DNA of 64,000 bases from Myxococcales bacterium (GCA_016707895.1 JADJGV010000009.1:62001-126000); one strand, 5' to 3'; shown: positions 41,901 through 53,860, counted from the first letter of the stretch. A program made the numbers and translations. The notes: generated by a model from the letters alone, not told the origin.

Positions 41901-43247
41901 CTACGGCGCCACGCGGGCCCGCAGCGTCGTCACGTCGCGGCGCAGCTTGGCCACGGCCGCCTGCCAGTCGGTCATCGACGGGCCGAAGCCGTCGGTCGCC
42001 ACCTCGGGGGCCAGCTGCGCCGCCAGCGCGTCGATCTGCGCCTCGAGCACGCCCGGGCCCGCCGGCCCGGCCAGCAGCTCGGCGGTGCGCGCCTGATAGT
42101 CGGTCCACAGCACCTGCGCCATCAGCGCGGTCAGGCGATCGCACGCCGGCGGCCGCCCGAAGTAGCCGAGGAAGATCGACCGGCGCGCGCAGTCGGTCGG
42201 CGACGCGTTCCAGTCGGGCATGCCGTAGCTGGTGCGGATCGGGCTCGGCACCTGCATCGTGTTGTCGACGTCCCACGGCACCAGCCACAGCCGGTCGCGC
42301 CCCGGCTCCTCGTACCAGTAGTAGTTGTGGTTGGCGCAGGTGCCGCCGGTCGCGCTGGCGCAGTACCAGCCGACGAAGCCGTCCCAGTTGTCGACCAGCC
42401 GATCGACCGCGAGGAAGCTCACCAAGGTCGGCAGGTCGAGCCACGCCGCCGCCGTCGCGCGGAACGTCGCCGGCGTCGTCGCCGCCAGCGCCGCCGCGAA
42501 CCGCACCATGCGATCGACGTTGGGCGCCGTCGCGTTGGTCTCGAGCGCGGCGACGTAGGGCGCCGGGCCGGCGTGCTCGGGCCACACCTCCTTGTACAGG
42601 TTGCCGCCGCCGCTGCCGTCGATCGCGCGGAAGTGGTCCTGCACGAACTCGCGATCGATCGCCTCGACCAGGATGAACAGCCCGAGGTCGGCGCCGTTGA
42701 CCCGGACCCGCGCGTGGGCCGCCCGCGGCGCCGCCACGCCGGCCCCGCGGTAGAGGCCGTAGACGATGCGCTCCTTCATCGCGGAGGCGTCGCGCATCAT
42801 CGCGTGCAGGTTGAGGTGCTCGAGCCCGACGAACCGCTGGTCGGCGACGTACTCGTCGAAGTCGAGCTTCATCGACAGCTTGGGGCAGCGGCGGTTGCCC
42901 TGCGCGTCGAAGCACAGCCGCAGGCTGCCGACCGAGCCCTTGTAGCGCACGCCCAGGCGCGCGACGGTGACGCCGTTCCAGCTCAGGTCGGCCGGCACGT
43001 ACTGCTCGAGCAGCGGGTTGGCGTTGAGCCAGTCCCAGTCGGCGGCGGCCACCGTCAGGTCGAGCGTGCGGATCTGCGCCTCGTCGAACAGGTCGGCCGC
43101 GGTCGGCCCCGGCGGGGCGTCGATCGCCGCGTCGACCGCGTCGACCGGCAGCGCGTCCACCGGCCCGTCCCCGCCGCCGCCGCCACAGCCCGCCGCCACC
43201 GCCACCACCACCGCCACCAGCATCGTCGCCCCGCGCGTAGGTCGCAT
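41901..43247 (-). CDS. CotH-family lipoprotein
   Basis: A 448-residue lipoprotein (lipobox VAAGC followed by Gly5). CotH kinase-like features include VRYKGSVGSLR, KLSMKLDFDEY, LNLHAMMRDASAMKERI, LGLFILVEAIDREFV and LVPWDVDNTM. CotH proteins have an atypical kinase fold and some phosphorylate secreted proteins. An Asp-rich spacer (DALPVDAVDAAIDA) links the anchor to the domain, as common in this phylum. Probably exported to the cell surface. Confidence 0.88.
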   Translation of the reverse strand: MRPTRGATMLVAVVVAVAAGCGGGGGDGPVDALPVDAVDAAIDAPPGPTAADLFDEAQIRTLDLTVAAADWDWLNANPLLEQYVPADLSWNGVTVARLGVRYKGSVGSLRLCFDAQGNRRCPKLSMKLDFDEYVADQRFVGLEHLNLHAMMRDASAMKERIVYGLYRGAGVAAPRAAHARVRVNGADLGLFILVEAIDREFVQDHFRAIDGSGGGNLYKEVWPEHAGPAPYVAALETNATAPNVDRMVRFAAALAATTPATFRATAAAWLDLPTLVSFLAVDRLVDNWDGFVGWYCASATGGTCANHNYYWYEEPGRDRLWLVPWDVDNTMQVPSPIRTSYGMPDWNASPTDCARRSIFLGYFGRPPACDRLTALMAQVLWTDYQARTAELLAGPAGPGVLEAQIDALAAQLAPEVATDGFGPSMTDWQAAVAKLRRDVTTLRARVAP

Positions 43248-43279
43248 GGTTCGACGATACGCGGGGGCGCCGCCAGCGT

Positions 43280-43951
43280 CTACGACCGTCGACCCAGCGG
43301 CACCAGCCCGGGCGGCGGCACGGTGGCCTCGACGCGATCGAGCGCGGCGACCAGCGGCTCGCCGAACACCGCGGCCAGCGTGTCGCGCGCGACCCGGTAC
43401 AGCGACGGCGCGCCGGCCGCGTCGGCGCAGTCGTAGTCCTCGTAGTCGTCGGAGATGACGATCGCGTCCTCCTCGTAGCTCATCGGGAACAGCCGACAGA
43501 TGTGCGGCTTGACCTGGTGGAAGTCCCAGCCGCCCTCGAGCGCGGCGCGGTGGATCGCGCAGCCGCGGCGATCGTGGGCCAGGAACACGCAGCCGGTGAC
43601 GCCGTCGGCCCGGGTGAACGTCGCGGTGCGGACGTGGCGGCCCGACGGGTAGTCGGGGTCCTCCTGCACCTCGGTGGTGAACCACGGCGCGGCGGCCGCG
43701 GCCGGCGTCAGCAGCGCGCGCAGCTGATCGGCGTGGCCGAGGATCGCGTCGCGCTCGGTGAGGTCGGTGTCGGCGCCATACTGGCAGCAGGCCTCGAGCA
43801 AGGGCCGCGGGTGGGGCAGGGGCGCGCCCTCGTCGGCGACCATCGTGCAGCCGTGGCTCATGCAGTCGGCCACCACGCGGCGGACGAAGATGTTGCGGTC
43901 CACCTTGTGGAAGCGATCGTGATCGAGGTCGACGAAGTCCGGCGCGGGCAC
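43280..43951 (-). CDS. Cys-rich DUF3109/YkgJ-like protein
   Basis: A 223-residue soluble protein. Cys positions resemble metal- or Fe-S-binding families: ADCMSHGC, ACCQYG, GCVFLAHDRRGCAIH, KPHICRLFP and YDCADA. The HICRLFP segment is typical of YkgJ/DUF3109 proteins. The reaction is unknown. It is followed by the CotH gene 32 bases downstream. Confidence 0.7.
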   Translation of the reverse strand: MPAPDFVDLDHDRFHKVDRNIFVRRVVADCMSHGCTMVADEGAPLPHPRPLLEACCQYGADTDLTERDAILGHADQLRALLTPAAAAAPWFTTEVQEDPDYPSGRHVRTATFTRADGVTGCVFLAHDRRGCAIHRAALEGGWDFHQVKPHICRLFPMSYEEDAIVISDDYEDYDCADAAGAPSLYRVARDTLAAVFGEPLVAALDRVEATVPPPGLVPLGRRS

Positions 43952-44043
43952 GGGCGCACGCTAGCAGATTGCGCGCGCGGTGCGGCGCGGGCGGCGCGGC
44001 CGAGATCGCTCCGCCGCCCGCGGGCGGCGCGGTCGATGCGGGC

Positions 44044-45498
44044 TCAACGCAGCCGGTGCAGGCGCTTGAACTCGAGCTCGTCCTGCTCGGCGGTGCGCTC
44101 GGTCGGATCGAGCGGCGCGGCCCGCTTGGCGCTGACGCCGGCCCAGCGGCGCACGGCGGCCACGGCGGCCGCCTGATCGTTGCCGTTGAGCGTGGCGATC
44201 GCCGAGCCGTGGTTGCCGCCCGGCGAGATGTACTTGAACGAGTCGGTGGCGTTGCCCAGGCTGACCGCGCCGGCCGACCACGGGTCGTTCTGGCCGTAGA
44301 TCAGCATCACGCGCTCGCCGCTGGCCGCCAGCCAGTCCTGGATGTCGTGCATCGCGGCGCCATTGTCGTACGCCGGCACCGGGATCGACGTCGGGATGTA
44401 GGCTCGCGCGGTGTCCTGGCCGGGGAACTGCAAGCCGACCAGGTAGCTCTCGTCGGAGATCGGGTAGCCGAGCTGGGTCGCCGACTGGTGGTAGTAGGGC
44501 AGGAAGTCGGTGAGGTCGGCGTCGCCGTACGAGGCGACGCTGATCGTGTCGTCGAAGAACTGGAACACCAGCGCGTCCGACGCGGTGGCGTCGGGGATGT
44601 TGGCGCAGTCGCCCTGGCTCCCGTACTGCCAGAAGATGAACGGCAGCTCCTCGGCGGCGAACTCGAGCGCGCGGTCCTCGCCGAGGATGTCGGTGAACGT
44701 CGCGACCGCCCGCATGCGCGCCTTCATCGCGTCGCGCCGCGCGAGCACGAGGTTCTGGAAGTCCTTGAGCTGCTGCCGGCAGCCGGGGTCGGTGCCGACG
44801 TTGTCGAGGAACGTGATGTAGCGGTTGGTCGGCGACTGCACCGCGTCTTCGGGGTAGTCGATCGGCGCGACGTACGCGACGGTGGCGTCGACGTCGTCGG
44901 GGAAGAACCGCCGGTGGAACAAGGACGTCATGCCGCCCTTGCTGGCGCCGGTGGTGAGCCACTTGCCCTGGTACAGCCGGGCCTTCAGCGCCTGCGTGAT
45001 GCGGTGCTGATCGCTGGCCGCCTGCTGGATGTCGAGCTTGGTCCAGTCGGCCGGCTCGGGCCGCGACGGCGAGAAGTAGCGGTACTCCATCGACAGCTGG
45101 TTGCCGACCAGCAGCCGCGTGATCTCGGCGCGGCCGCCGCGCTGGGACACGAAGTAGCCGCTGTTGTAGACCACCATCGGCGACGCGTAGTCGTGGTGGA
45201 GCAGCGTCAGGCGCTGCTGGAACCGCTGGCCGCCGGGGTTGGCGTGGTCCACCGGCTGGTCGTAGGTCATCGTGAAGAAGCGGTAGCCGGCGATCATCGT
45301 CGACTGCTCGGTGACCTGCAGGCCGGGGATCGCGCGCAGCTCGTCGAGGATGTCGCCCAGCGCGCTGGGCGCGTCCGGAGCAGCGTCGACGGTGACCACC
45401 GGCGCGTCGACCGCGCCGTCGGGCGTCTGCGGGCTGTCGCCGCCGCCGCTGCACGCCAGACATCCGAGGACCACGAGCGCCCAGCGCGAGGATCGCAT
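44044..45498 (-). CDS. S37-family (tripeptidyl aminopeptidase-like) serine peptidase, lipoprotein
   Basis: A 484-residue exported protein: signal with lipobox LACS, Asp-rich linker, then an alpha/beta-hydrolase core. The nucleophile elbow GASKGGMTS, the acid in GQNDPWS and the base in PGGNHGSA form the triad; QPVDHANPGGQRFQQRL is the family N-terminal signature. S37 enzymes release tripeptides from protein N-termini. It probably helps digest prey or environmental protein. Confidence 0.88.
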   Translation of the reverse strand: MRSSRWALVVLGCLACSGGGDSPQTPDGAVDAPVVTVDAAPDAPSALGDILDELRAIPGLQVTEQSTMIAGYRFFTMTYDQPVDHANPGGQRFQQRLTLLHHDYASPMVVYNSGYFVSQRGGRAEITRLLVGNQLSMEYRYFSPSRPEPADWTKLDIQQAASDQHRITQALKARLYQGKWLTTGASKGGMTSLFHRRFFPDDVDATVAYVAPIDYPEDAVQSPTNRYITFLDNVGTDPGCRQQLKDFQNLVLARRDAMKARMRAVATFTDILGEDRALEFAAEELPFIFWQYGSQGDCANIPDATASDALVFQFFDDTISVASYGDADLTDFLPYYHQSATQLGYPISDESYLVGLQFPGQDTARAYIPTSIPVPAYDNGAAMHDIQDWLAASGERVMLIYGQNDPWSAGAVSLGNATDSFKYISPGGNHGSAIATLNGNDQAAAVAAVRRWAGVSAKRAAPLDPTERTAEQDELEFKRLHRLR

Positions 45499-45592
45499 GG
45501 GCCTCGCTTAGCATCGGGCCACCCGCGCCGGGGCGAGGCCGACCTGAGAGCTGCTTACATCCCCGCGTGCTCGAGTTCGCGGGCGGCGCGCG

Positions 45593-46123
45593 TCAGCCCG
45601 ACCACGCGTACACCAGCACGTCCTGCAGCTGCGCGCCCAGCTGCGGGAACACCGTGTCGGCGCGGCGGACGCCCTCGCTGACCAGCCCGGCCTTCTCGAG
45701 GACGCGGGCCGACGCGCGGTGCGCGGTGTGACAGGTCGCCTCGATCCGCGCGACGCCGAGGTCACGGCCGAGCGCGACCATCGCGCGGCAGGCCTCGGTC
45801 GCGTAGCCCTGGCCCCAGGCGGCGGGCGTCAGGATGTAGCCGGTCGCCGCGCCCACCGGCCCCAGCAGGTGCAGGCCGGTCGAGCCGATCAGCGCGCCGT
45901 CGCGCTCGATCAGGTACGTGCCGCAGCCGTGGGTCGCCCACTCGGCCAGCGCGAGGGCGACGTACGCGTGACTCGCGGTCACCGCGGCGTGGCGCGGCCA
46001 GCCCATGTAGCGCGTCGCCGCTGGATCGCTGGCGTAGGACCCGAAGATCGCCTCGGCGTCGCCCTCGCGCGGCCGGCGCAGCGTCAGGCGCGCGGTCGCG
46101 AGCGTCCACGGCGCGGCGCGCAT
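45593..46123 (-). CDS. RimJ/RimL-type GNAT acetyltransferase
   Basis: A 176-residue enzyme. LTLRRPREGDAEAIFGSYAS opens it; GSTGLHLLGPVGAATGYILT, WGQGYATEACRAMVALG (acetyl-CoA site) and ARIEATCHTAHRASARVLEK follow. Members acetylate protein N-termini or small molecules such as antibiotics; the substrate here is unknown. The ATG at 46123 gives the usual length. Confidence 0.88.
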   Translation of the reverse strand: MRAAPWTLATARLTLRRPREGDAEAIFGSYASDPAATRYMGWPRHAAVTASHAYVALALAEWATHGCGTYLIERDGALIGSTGLHLLGPVGAATGYILTPAAWGQGYATEACRAMVALGRDLGVARIEATCHTAHRASARVLEKAGLVSEGVRRADTVFPQLGAQLQDVLVYAWSG

Positions 46124-46261
46124 GGCCCGAGGATATCCGCCGCGCCGGCGTCTAACCATCGGCTTCGTCACGGGTCGTTGCCCGCACGCGCGATGAATCT
46201 TCGCGCCGGCCCGGCCGTCCACGTCGAGGTCATGCCACCCTGGTGGCCTCAAGGAGCACCC

Positions 46262-46957
46262 ATGCGAGCTCGTCTGCACCGCACCTTCTTCTTGTCCCTC
46301 GCGATGGTGATCGCCACCACGTCGCTGGCCGCCGCCGATCGCGACAAGGATCGCGGCCGTGGCCGCGGGCACGGCAAGCGCCCCCCGGTGGTCGTCGTGC
46401 GGCCGCCGGTGGTCGTCGTGAAGCCGCCGGTCGTCGTCGTGCGGCCGCCGCCGCCCCCGGTGGTCGTGCGCCCGCCCGTGGTCGTGCAGCCGCCGGCGCC
46501 GGTCGTGGTCGCGACCTATCCGACCGCCGCGCCGCCACCGATTCGCGTCGAGAACCCTGGCCGCGCGCGCCGCGGGCGGGTGTGGATCGAGGGCCACTGG
46601 GACTGGCGCGGCGGGCAGTGGACCTGGGTCCGCGGCCACTGGGACAAGCACCGCCACGGCAAGCGTTGGCGCCGCGGCGAGTGGCAGCAGCGCGGCGATC
46701 GCTGGGAGTGGCAGGCCGACGTGTGGATCGACGTGCCGGCGTTCCCGACCGCGCCGCCGCCGGCGCCGGTGGTCGAGGCGCCGCAGCCGCCGCGCGCCGG
46801 CTACGTGTGGGTCGCCGGCCACCACGCGTGGCGCGACGGCGACTACGTGTGGACCGCCGGCCGCTGGGAGCGGCAGAAGGCCGGGCTCACCTGGTACGGC
46901 GGCGCGTGGTCGCTGCAGGGCGATCGCTACGTGTGGATCGAGGGCGGCTGGCGCTGA
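46262..46957 (+). CDS. Secreted YXWGXW-repeat protein
   Basis: A 231-residue exported protein with a strong AAGGAG site before the ATG at 46262. A signal peptide (FFLSLAMVIATTSLAAA) is followed by a basic stretch, a PPVVVV/RPP repeat zone and two Trp-rich regions (VWIEGHWDWRGGQWTWVRGH; GYVWVAGHHAWRDGDYVWTA) of the YXWGXW repeat type. Such proteins are probably envelope-associated. Function unknown. Confidence 0.8.
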   Translation: MRARLHRTFFLSLAMVIATTSLAAADRDKDRGRGRGHGKRPPVVVVRPPVVVVKPPVVVVRPPPPPVVVRPPVVVQPPAPVVVATYPTAAPPPIRVENPGRARRGRVWIEGHWDWRGGQWTWVRGHWDKHRHGKRWRRGEWQQRGDRWEWQADVWIDVPAFPTAPPPAPVVEAPQPPRAGYVWVAGHHAWRDGDYVWTAGRWERQKAGLTWYGGAWSLQGDRYVWIEGGWR

Positions 46958-47008
46958 CCCTGACGTCGCGCCCGCGGATCGCGCGTCAGCGCGGCGGCGG
47001 ACGCGACG

Positions 47009-47515
47009 CTACTTCGCCAGCGTCGCCGTGGTCGCGCCGGCGGCCTTGAGCGCGTCGGTCAGATCGATCGACACCGGCTCGTCCACGATCATCATCTCGC
47101 ACAGGTCGGCGTCGGGGTCGTAGCAGACCATCACCGGCATGGGCTCGCCCTTGGTGTAGTACGCGAGGTACACCGGCTTCTGCGGACAGCCGCCGCCGCG
47201 CGAGCGGGCGAAGCTGAGCTTCGCGCCGTCGAGCTTGATCGGCACGCCGGTGACGCGCTGGGTGCCGGTCGGACACGCCGCGCCCTCGACGGTGCGCGAG
47301 CCCGCTTGCGACGGGGGCGCCGAGCCCGTCCCCGTCCCCGCGGCCGAGCCCGTCCCCGTCCCCGCGGCCGAGCCCGTCCCCGTCCCCGTCCCCGTCGCCG
47401 CGGCCGTCCCGCTCCCCGCCGTCGTTCCACCGCCGTCGTCCTGCTTCTTGCTCTTGCATCCGGAGGCGGCGACCAGGACCGAGAGACTCATCATCACGCA
47501 CAGCGTTCGCTTCAT
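47009..47515 (-). CDS. Gly/Thr-repeat lipoprotein
   Basis: A 168-residue lipoprotein (lipobox AASGC, then KSKK). Residues 35-70 are GTGTGTGSAA repeats encoded by exact DNA repeats. The C-terminal 95 residues form a globular domain with four Cys (GAACPTG, GGGCPQK, VMVCYDP, ADLCEMM). Function unknown; it resembles the other KKK-type lipoproteins in the window in layout. Confidence 0.72.
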   Translation of the reverse strand: MKRTLCVMMSLSVLVAASGCKSKKQDDGGGTTAGSGTAAATGTGTGTGSAAGTGTGSAAGTGTGSAPPSQAGSRTVEGAACPTGTQRVTGVPIKLDGAKLSFARSRGGGCPQKPVYLAYYTKGEPMPVMVCYDPDADLCEMMIVDEPVSIDLTDALKAAGATTATLAK

Positions 47516-47620
47516 GGTGCTGAGACGAACGCACGAGCGTCGTCCTTGGGTGCGTCGCAGCCGGGAACAGCGATCGCCCGCCGCGCGTTGTCACCGATCG
47601 TCGACGGCTCCCGACGATCG

Positions 47621-50353
<2,733 letters not shown>

Positions 50354-50372
50354 GGTACCTCGGGAGGACTTT

Positions 50373-50400
50373 ATCCTACATGTAAGAACGGGTAGGGCAA
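50373..50400 (-). promoter_or_regulatory. Candidate ftsK promoter
   Basis: On the minus strand TTGCCC, a 16-base spacer and TAGGAT lie 19 bases before the ftsK ATG, in an AT-richer pocket between the divergent genes. The match is moderate and the leader would be short. Confidence 0.35.
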
Positions 50401-50513
50401 GTTTCTGGCGAGGGCCGATGCTCCTGAGTTCACGAGGCTTTTTTTTGCGCTTTGCCGCCCTCCGGGGCGCCCTCGGTTCGATCCGTCGCAGGGCTGGTGT
50501 TATGGTTGCCGCC

Positions 50514-51446
50514 ATGCGACGCGCGGCAATGTTGGTCGCCATGGCCTGGGCGCTGGGGGGCGTCGGCTGTGGTGGGAAGCAGGTTCCTCAGCACAGCGGC
50601 TACAAGGGCAAGAAGCCGACCCCCTGGACCAAGGCCAAGGCCATCGAGCTCGATGAGGAGCTGAAGGCCAAGGTCTCGGGCGAGCTCGACTACGGCACGT
50701 ACAAGCGCGCCAAGTGGTTCAGCTTGACCCCGCCGGGGCCGGGCTCGGTCGCGCTCGACTTCGAGTTCGTCCCGGGCGGCGACGCCGAGATCGACGTCGC
50801 GTTCGAGGTGCTCGATCCCAACAACAAGGTGATCGTCCGCGCCGACGCCGAGGCCGAGGACACCACCGAGCAGAAGAAGCAGCGCAGCTTCGAGGTCGAG
50901 GACGGGACCTACCTGATCCACGTCTACCTCGAGGGGCGCATGGACGCGGCCGACTTCGACATCAAGCTCGCGTACACGCGCGGCGAGCGGAAGTGGAAGT
51001 CCGACTTCCCCAACCAGGTGCCGTACCCCGACGAGCTGCCGGCGGTGCCGCCGTTCGACGACACCCCGGCGTCGGCGCCGCAGCCCAAGTGCGGCGTCCC
51101 GGGCAAGCCCAAGTGCCCCAAGCGCTGCGGCACCCCGGGCGCGCCGCCGTGCCGTCCGCCGCCGCCGCCCGACGACAAGTGCGGCGTGCCGGGCAAGCCG
51201 CCGTGCGCGATGCCGCCGCTGGCCGCGGCGATCACCAACGTCGATCCCGATCCGGCCGGCGCGCGCATCACGATCGCCGCCGGCACCGCCGACGGCGTCG
51301 ACAACGGCATGAGCGGCAAGGTGACTGGCGTCAAGAACTCCAGCTTCCGCACCTCGGGCTGCACCGCGCAGCGCTGCAACGCCGTGGTCAAGGCCGCCGT
51401 CGACGACGTCCGCTCGAGCGGCGAGGTCGTCATCACGCGCAAGTGA
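50514..51446 (+). CDS. Lipoprotein with pre-peptidase-like domain and Cys/Pro-rich region
   Basis: A 310-residue lipoprotein (MRRAAMLVAMAWALGGVG then Cys). Residues 40-170 form a beta domain (GSVALDFEFVPGGDAEIDVA, RSFEVEDGTYLIHVYLEG) like bacterial pre-peptidase C-terminal domains. A Cys/Pro-rich zone repeats CGVPGKPKCPK and CGVPGKPPC. The last 80 residues form another beta domain. An ATG 12 bases upstream is also possible. It is divergent from ftsK. Confidence 0.75.
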   Translation: MRRAAMLVAMAWALGGVGCGGKQVPQHSGYKGKKPTPWTKAKAIELDEELKAKVSGELDYGTYKRAKWFSLTPPGPGSVALDFEFVPGGDAEIDVAFEVLDPNNKVIVRADAEAEDTTEQKKQRSFEVEDGTYLIHVYLEGRMDAADFDIKLAYTRGERKWKSDFPNQVPYPDELPAVPPFDDTPASAPQPKCGVPGKPKCPKRCGTPGAPPCRPPPPPDDKCGVPGKPPCAMPPLAAAITNVDPDPAGARITIAAGTADGVDNGMSGKVTGVKNSSFRTSGCTAQRCNAVVKAAVDDVRSSGEVVITRK

Positions 51447-51453
51447 CCGCGGT

Positions 51454-51479
51454 TGATCACCGCTGATCAGCGGTGATCA
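51454..51479. repeat. 26-bp perfect palindrome
   Basis: Seven bases after the lipoprotein stop a 26-base sequence reads identically on both strands: halves TGATCACCGCTGA and TCAGCGGTGATCA. It could be a terminator stem without a T-run, or an operator for the protease gene 120 bases downstream. Confidence 0.6.
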
Positions 51480-51597
51480 GCATGTCTCCGAGGGTGGTGG
51501 CGGCGGGCGCGGGTCGAGGTGGGCGGATCGCACGCGTGCCAAGGGTCGTTAGCCCTCGGCACATGCGATCGTGCGCGCAGGCGCAGAAGGTACGGCC

Positions 51598-52788
51598 ATG
51601 CGAATCCGTGGTCTGGTCGTCGCTAGCGCTCTGTTCGCCGCCCCCGCCGTCGCCGGCCCAAGCGCCGCGCCGATCATCGGCGGCACCAACACCACCGTCG
51701 GGCAGTTCCCGACCACCGTCGGCATCGAGCTCGGCGGCGGCATCTGCACCGGCACGCTGCTCACCAAGGACTGGGTGCTGACCGCCGCGCACTGCGTGGA
51801 TCCGGCCGTGCTGATGCAGAGCCAGGCGCAGATCACCGCCAGCGTGCGGGTCCACTTCGACACCGTCAACATGCGCACCAGCCCCGGGACGGTGGTGCGC
51901 GCTTCCGAGACCATCAAGCACCCGAGCTTCAGCGTCAACGCGCTCGGCATGCACGACATCGGCCTCATCCGGCTGGCCACGCCGGTCACCGATCGCGCGC
52001 CGGTGCCGGTGAACACGGCGCCGGGCAAGGCGCCGGTCGGCATCCCGGTGACGATGGTCGGCTTCGGCGTCACCAGCCGCGGCGCGACGACCAGCGCCGG
52101 CGTCGAGCGCGTCGTCGATCAGATGTCGGTGTCGTGCGCGTCGGGCGGGCTGTCGGACGCCAACCTGCTCTGCTTCTCGCAGGTGAGCGGCAAGGGCAAG
52201 TGCGAGGGCGACTCGGGCGGTCCGTCGTTCGCGATGATCGATGGCAAGCAGTTCCAGATCGGCGTCACCTCGTTCGGCGACCAGAACTGCGCGCAGTTCG
52301 GCGCCGACACCCGCACCGACGCCGAGACCGCGTTCCTGTTCGAGCACGTGCCCGAGCTGGCGTGCGGCGCGGACGCGACGTGCAACGCCGCGTGCGGCCA
52401 GGGCGCGCTGCCGGTCGATCCCGACTGCGGCTGCGACGCCGATCACCCGTGCCCCGACGGCAACACCTGCTTCAACGACCGGTGCATCGTCGATCCGTTC
52501 GCGCCGTCGGGCGTCGGCAGCGAGTGCGTCGATGGCAACAGCTGCCAGTCGGGCAACTGCGCGTCGGTGGGTGGCGAGCAGCTGTGCGTGATCGACTGCA
52601 CGCCGGGCGCCGAGGGCGCGTGCCCCGACGGCTTCACCTGCCGCGACACCAACGGCGGCGGCGGCGCGTGCTGGCCGGCCGACGACGGCGGCTGCTGCTC
52701 GACGGGCCAAGGTGGTGCGACCACGTCGTTCCTCGGGATCGCCGCGGTCGCGCTCGGGCTGCGCCGCCGGCGTCGCGCAACTCGTTGA
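51598..52788 (+). CDS. Trypsin-like serine protease with MYXO-CTERM-like tail
   Basis: A 396-residue secreted protease. After a signal peptide the mature enzyme starts at IIGGTNTTVGQFP. The triad is H65 (LTAAHC), D120 (HDIGLIRL) and S206 (GDSGGP). Residues 260-360 are Cys-rich repeats (HPCPDGNTCFNDRC, EGACPDGFTCRDT). The tail GGCCSTGQGG, a hydrophobic helix and RRRRRATR form a MYXO-CTERM-type sorting signal, implying surface anchoring through the Cys. Likely a digestive or predation protease. Confidence 0.92.
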   Translation: MRIRGLVVASALFAAPAVAGPSAAPIIGGTNTTVGQFPTTVGIELGGGICTGTLLTKDWVLTAAHCVDPAVLMQSQAQITASVRVHFDTVNMRTSPGTVVRASETIKHPSFSVNALGMHDIGLIRLATPVTDRAPVPVNTAPGKAPVGIPVTMVGFGVTSRGATTSAGVERVVDQMSVSCASGGLSDANLLCFSQVSGKGKCEGDSGGPSFAMIDGKQFQIGVTSFGDQNCAQFGADTRTDAETAFLFEHVPELACGADATCNAACGQGALPVDPDCGCDADHPCPDGNTCFNDRCIVDPFAPSGVGSECVDGNSCQSGNCASVGGEQLCVIDCTPGAEGACPDGFTCRDTNGGGGACWPADDGGCCSTGQGGATTSFLGIAAVALGLRRRRRATR

Positions 52789-52861
52789 TCGGTCGCGGTG
52801 ATCGGTGCTGGATGGCGCGAGGGGCTTGCCGACGCGCGCCGCATGAGGCAGGGTGCGCCCC

Positions 52862-53092
52862 ATGGAAGCTACCGACGAAACCGCGACCGCAGCCCCCCAG
52901 ACGCCCGGCACGGCCCGCTACGGCGAGCTCAAGGCCCTCGTCGCCGCCATGGAGGCCGACTTCACCAAGTTCTTCACCGACGGCAACAAGGCCGCCGGCA
53001 CCCGCGTCCGCGCCGCGATGCAGGAGCTGAAGAACTTCGCCCAGACGGTCCGCACCGAGGTGCAGTCCATCAAGAACGAAGGCAAGGCCTGA
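52862..53092 (+). CDS. Histone H1 (Hc1)-like DNA-binding peptide
   Basis: A 76-residue peptide. The segment KALVAAMEADFTKFF followed by DGNKAAGTRVRAAMQEL and VRTEVQSIKNEGKA matches the conserved N-terminal helix-turn-helix region of chlamydial Hc1 and its relatives, but the usual long Lys/Ala tail is missing. It may be a nucleoid-associated protein. The ATG at 52862 is used. Confidence 0.72.
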   Translation: MEATDETATAAPQTPGTARYGELKALVAAMEADFTKFFTDGNKAAGTRVRAAMQELKNFAQTVRTEVQSIKNEGKA

Positions 53093-53098
53093 ACAGCG

Positions 53099-53860
53099 TC
53101 ACCGTCCCGCGAACTCGCGCACGCACGCGATCGCGTCGCTGTCGTAGTAGCGGGACTGATCGCAGTAGGTGATCGTGCGGTCGGCGGCGCGCCCCAGCGG
53201 GGCCGCCGCGGCCAGGCACGCGCGGGCGTCGCTGTCGTAGTACATGGCGGCGTCGCACGCGGCGATGGCGCTGGCCTCGAGCCGGCCGTCGATCGCCGTC
53301 GCGATGCACGCCTGGGCGTCGCTGTCGTAGTACATCGCGGCGTCGCAGGCGGTGACGACCGCCGCGGCGCGCCAGCCGTCCCGCGCGCCGCGGGCGGCCG
53401 TGGCCACGCAGGTGCGCACGTCGCTGTCGTAGTACATGGCGGCGTCGCAGGCGGCGATCAGCGGCGCCGGGTCGGCGCGCGCGGCCATCGCCTGCTGCAT
53501 GCACGCTAGCGCGTCGCTGTCGTAATACATGGCGGCGTCGCAGGCGGCGATCGTCGCGATCGGGTCGAACCCGGCCTGGGCGGCGACGCCGACGCAGGCC
53601 GCGGCCGTCGCGCCGTCGTAGATCGCGCGGCGGCAGGCGGCGTCGATGGCCATCAGGTCGCGCGCGGGGCGATCGTCGTGCCAGCCGCCAGGGCGGTCGG
53701 GATTGCCGGGGCGGTCCGGGCGGCGGTCGTCGCGCCAGCCTCGGTCGTCGCGCCAGCCCCGGTCGCGTCGGCCATGGCCGCGTCCGCGATCGGCCGCCGC
53801 GGGGATCGTGAGCGCCGCGAGCGCGGCCAGGGCGAGGAGCGTGCGCGTGGAGGTCCGCAT
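53099..53860 (-). CDS. Exported protein with CDAAMYYDSD repeats
   Basis: A 253-residue secreted protein (signal LLALAALAALTIPAAA). A basic, Asp/Arg/Gly-rich region covers residues 25-65. The rest is a set of units of about 32 residues, each with C-D-A-A-M-Y-Y-D-S-D then a second Cys: four near-perfect copies, one variant (CDQSRYYDSDAIAC) and one degenerate first copy. Each unit is likely one disulfide-closed helix hairpin. Family unknown. Confidence 0.75.
   Translation of the reverse strand: MRTSTRTLLALAALAALTIPAAADRGRGHGRRDRGWRDDRGWRDDRRPDRPGNPDRPGGWHDDRPARDLMAIDAACRRAIYDGATAAACVGVAAQAGFDPIATIAACDAAMYYDSDALACMQQAMAARADPAPLIAACDAAMYYDSDVRTCVATAARGARDGWRAAAVVTACDAAMYYDSDAQACIATAIDGRLEASAIAACDAAMYYDSDARACLAAAAPLGRAADRTITYCDQSRYYDSDAIACVREFAGR

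Noticed and set aside
50441..50449. T-run at about 50441 as a rho-independent terminator
   Set aside because: No strong stem precedes it and it lies in a divergent promoter region.
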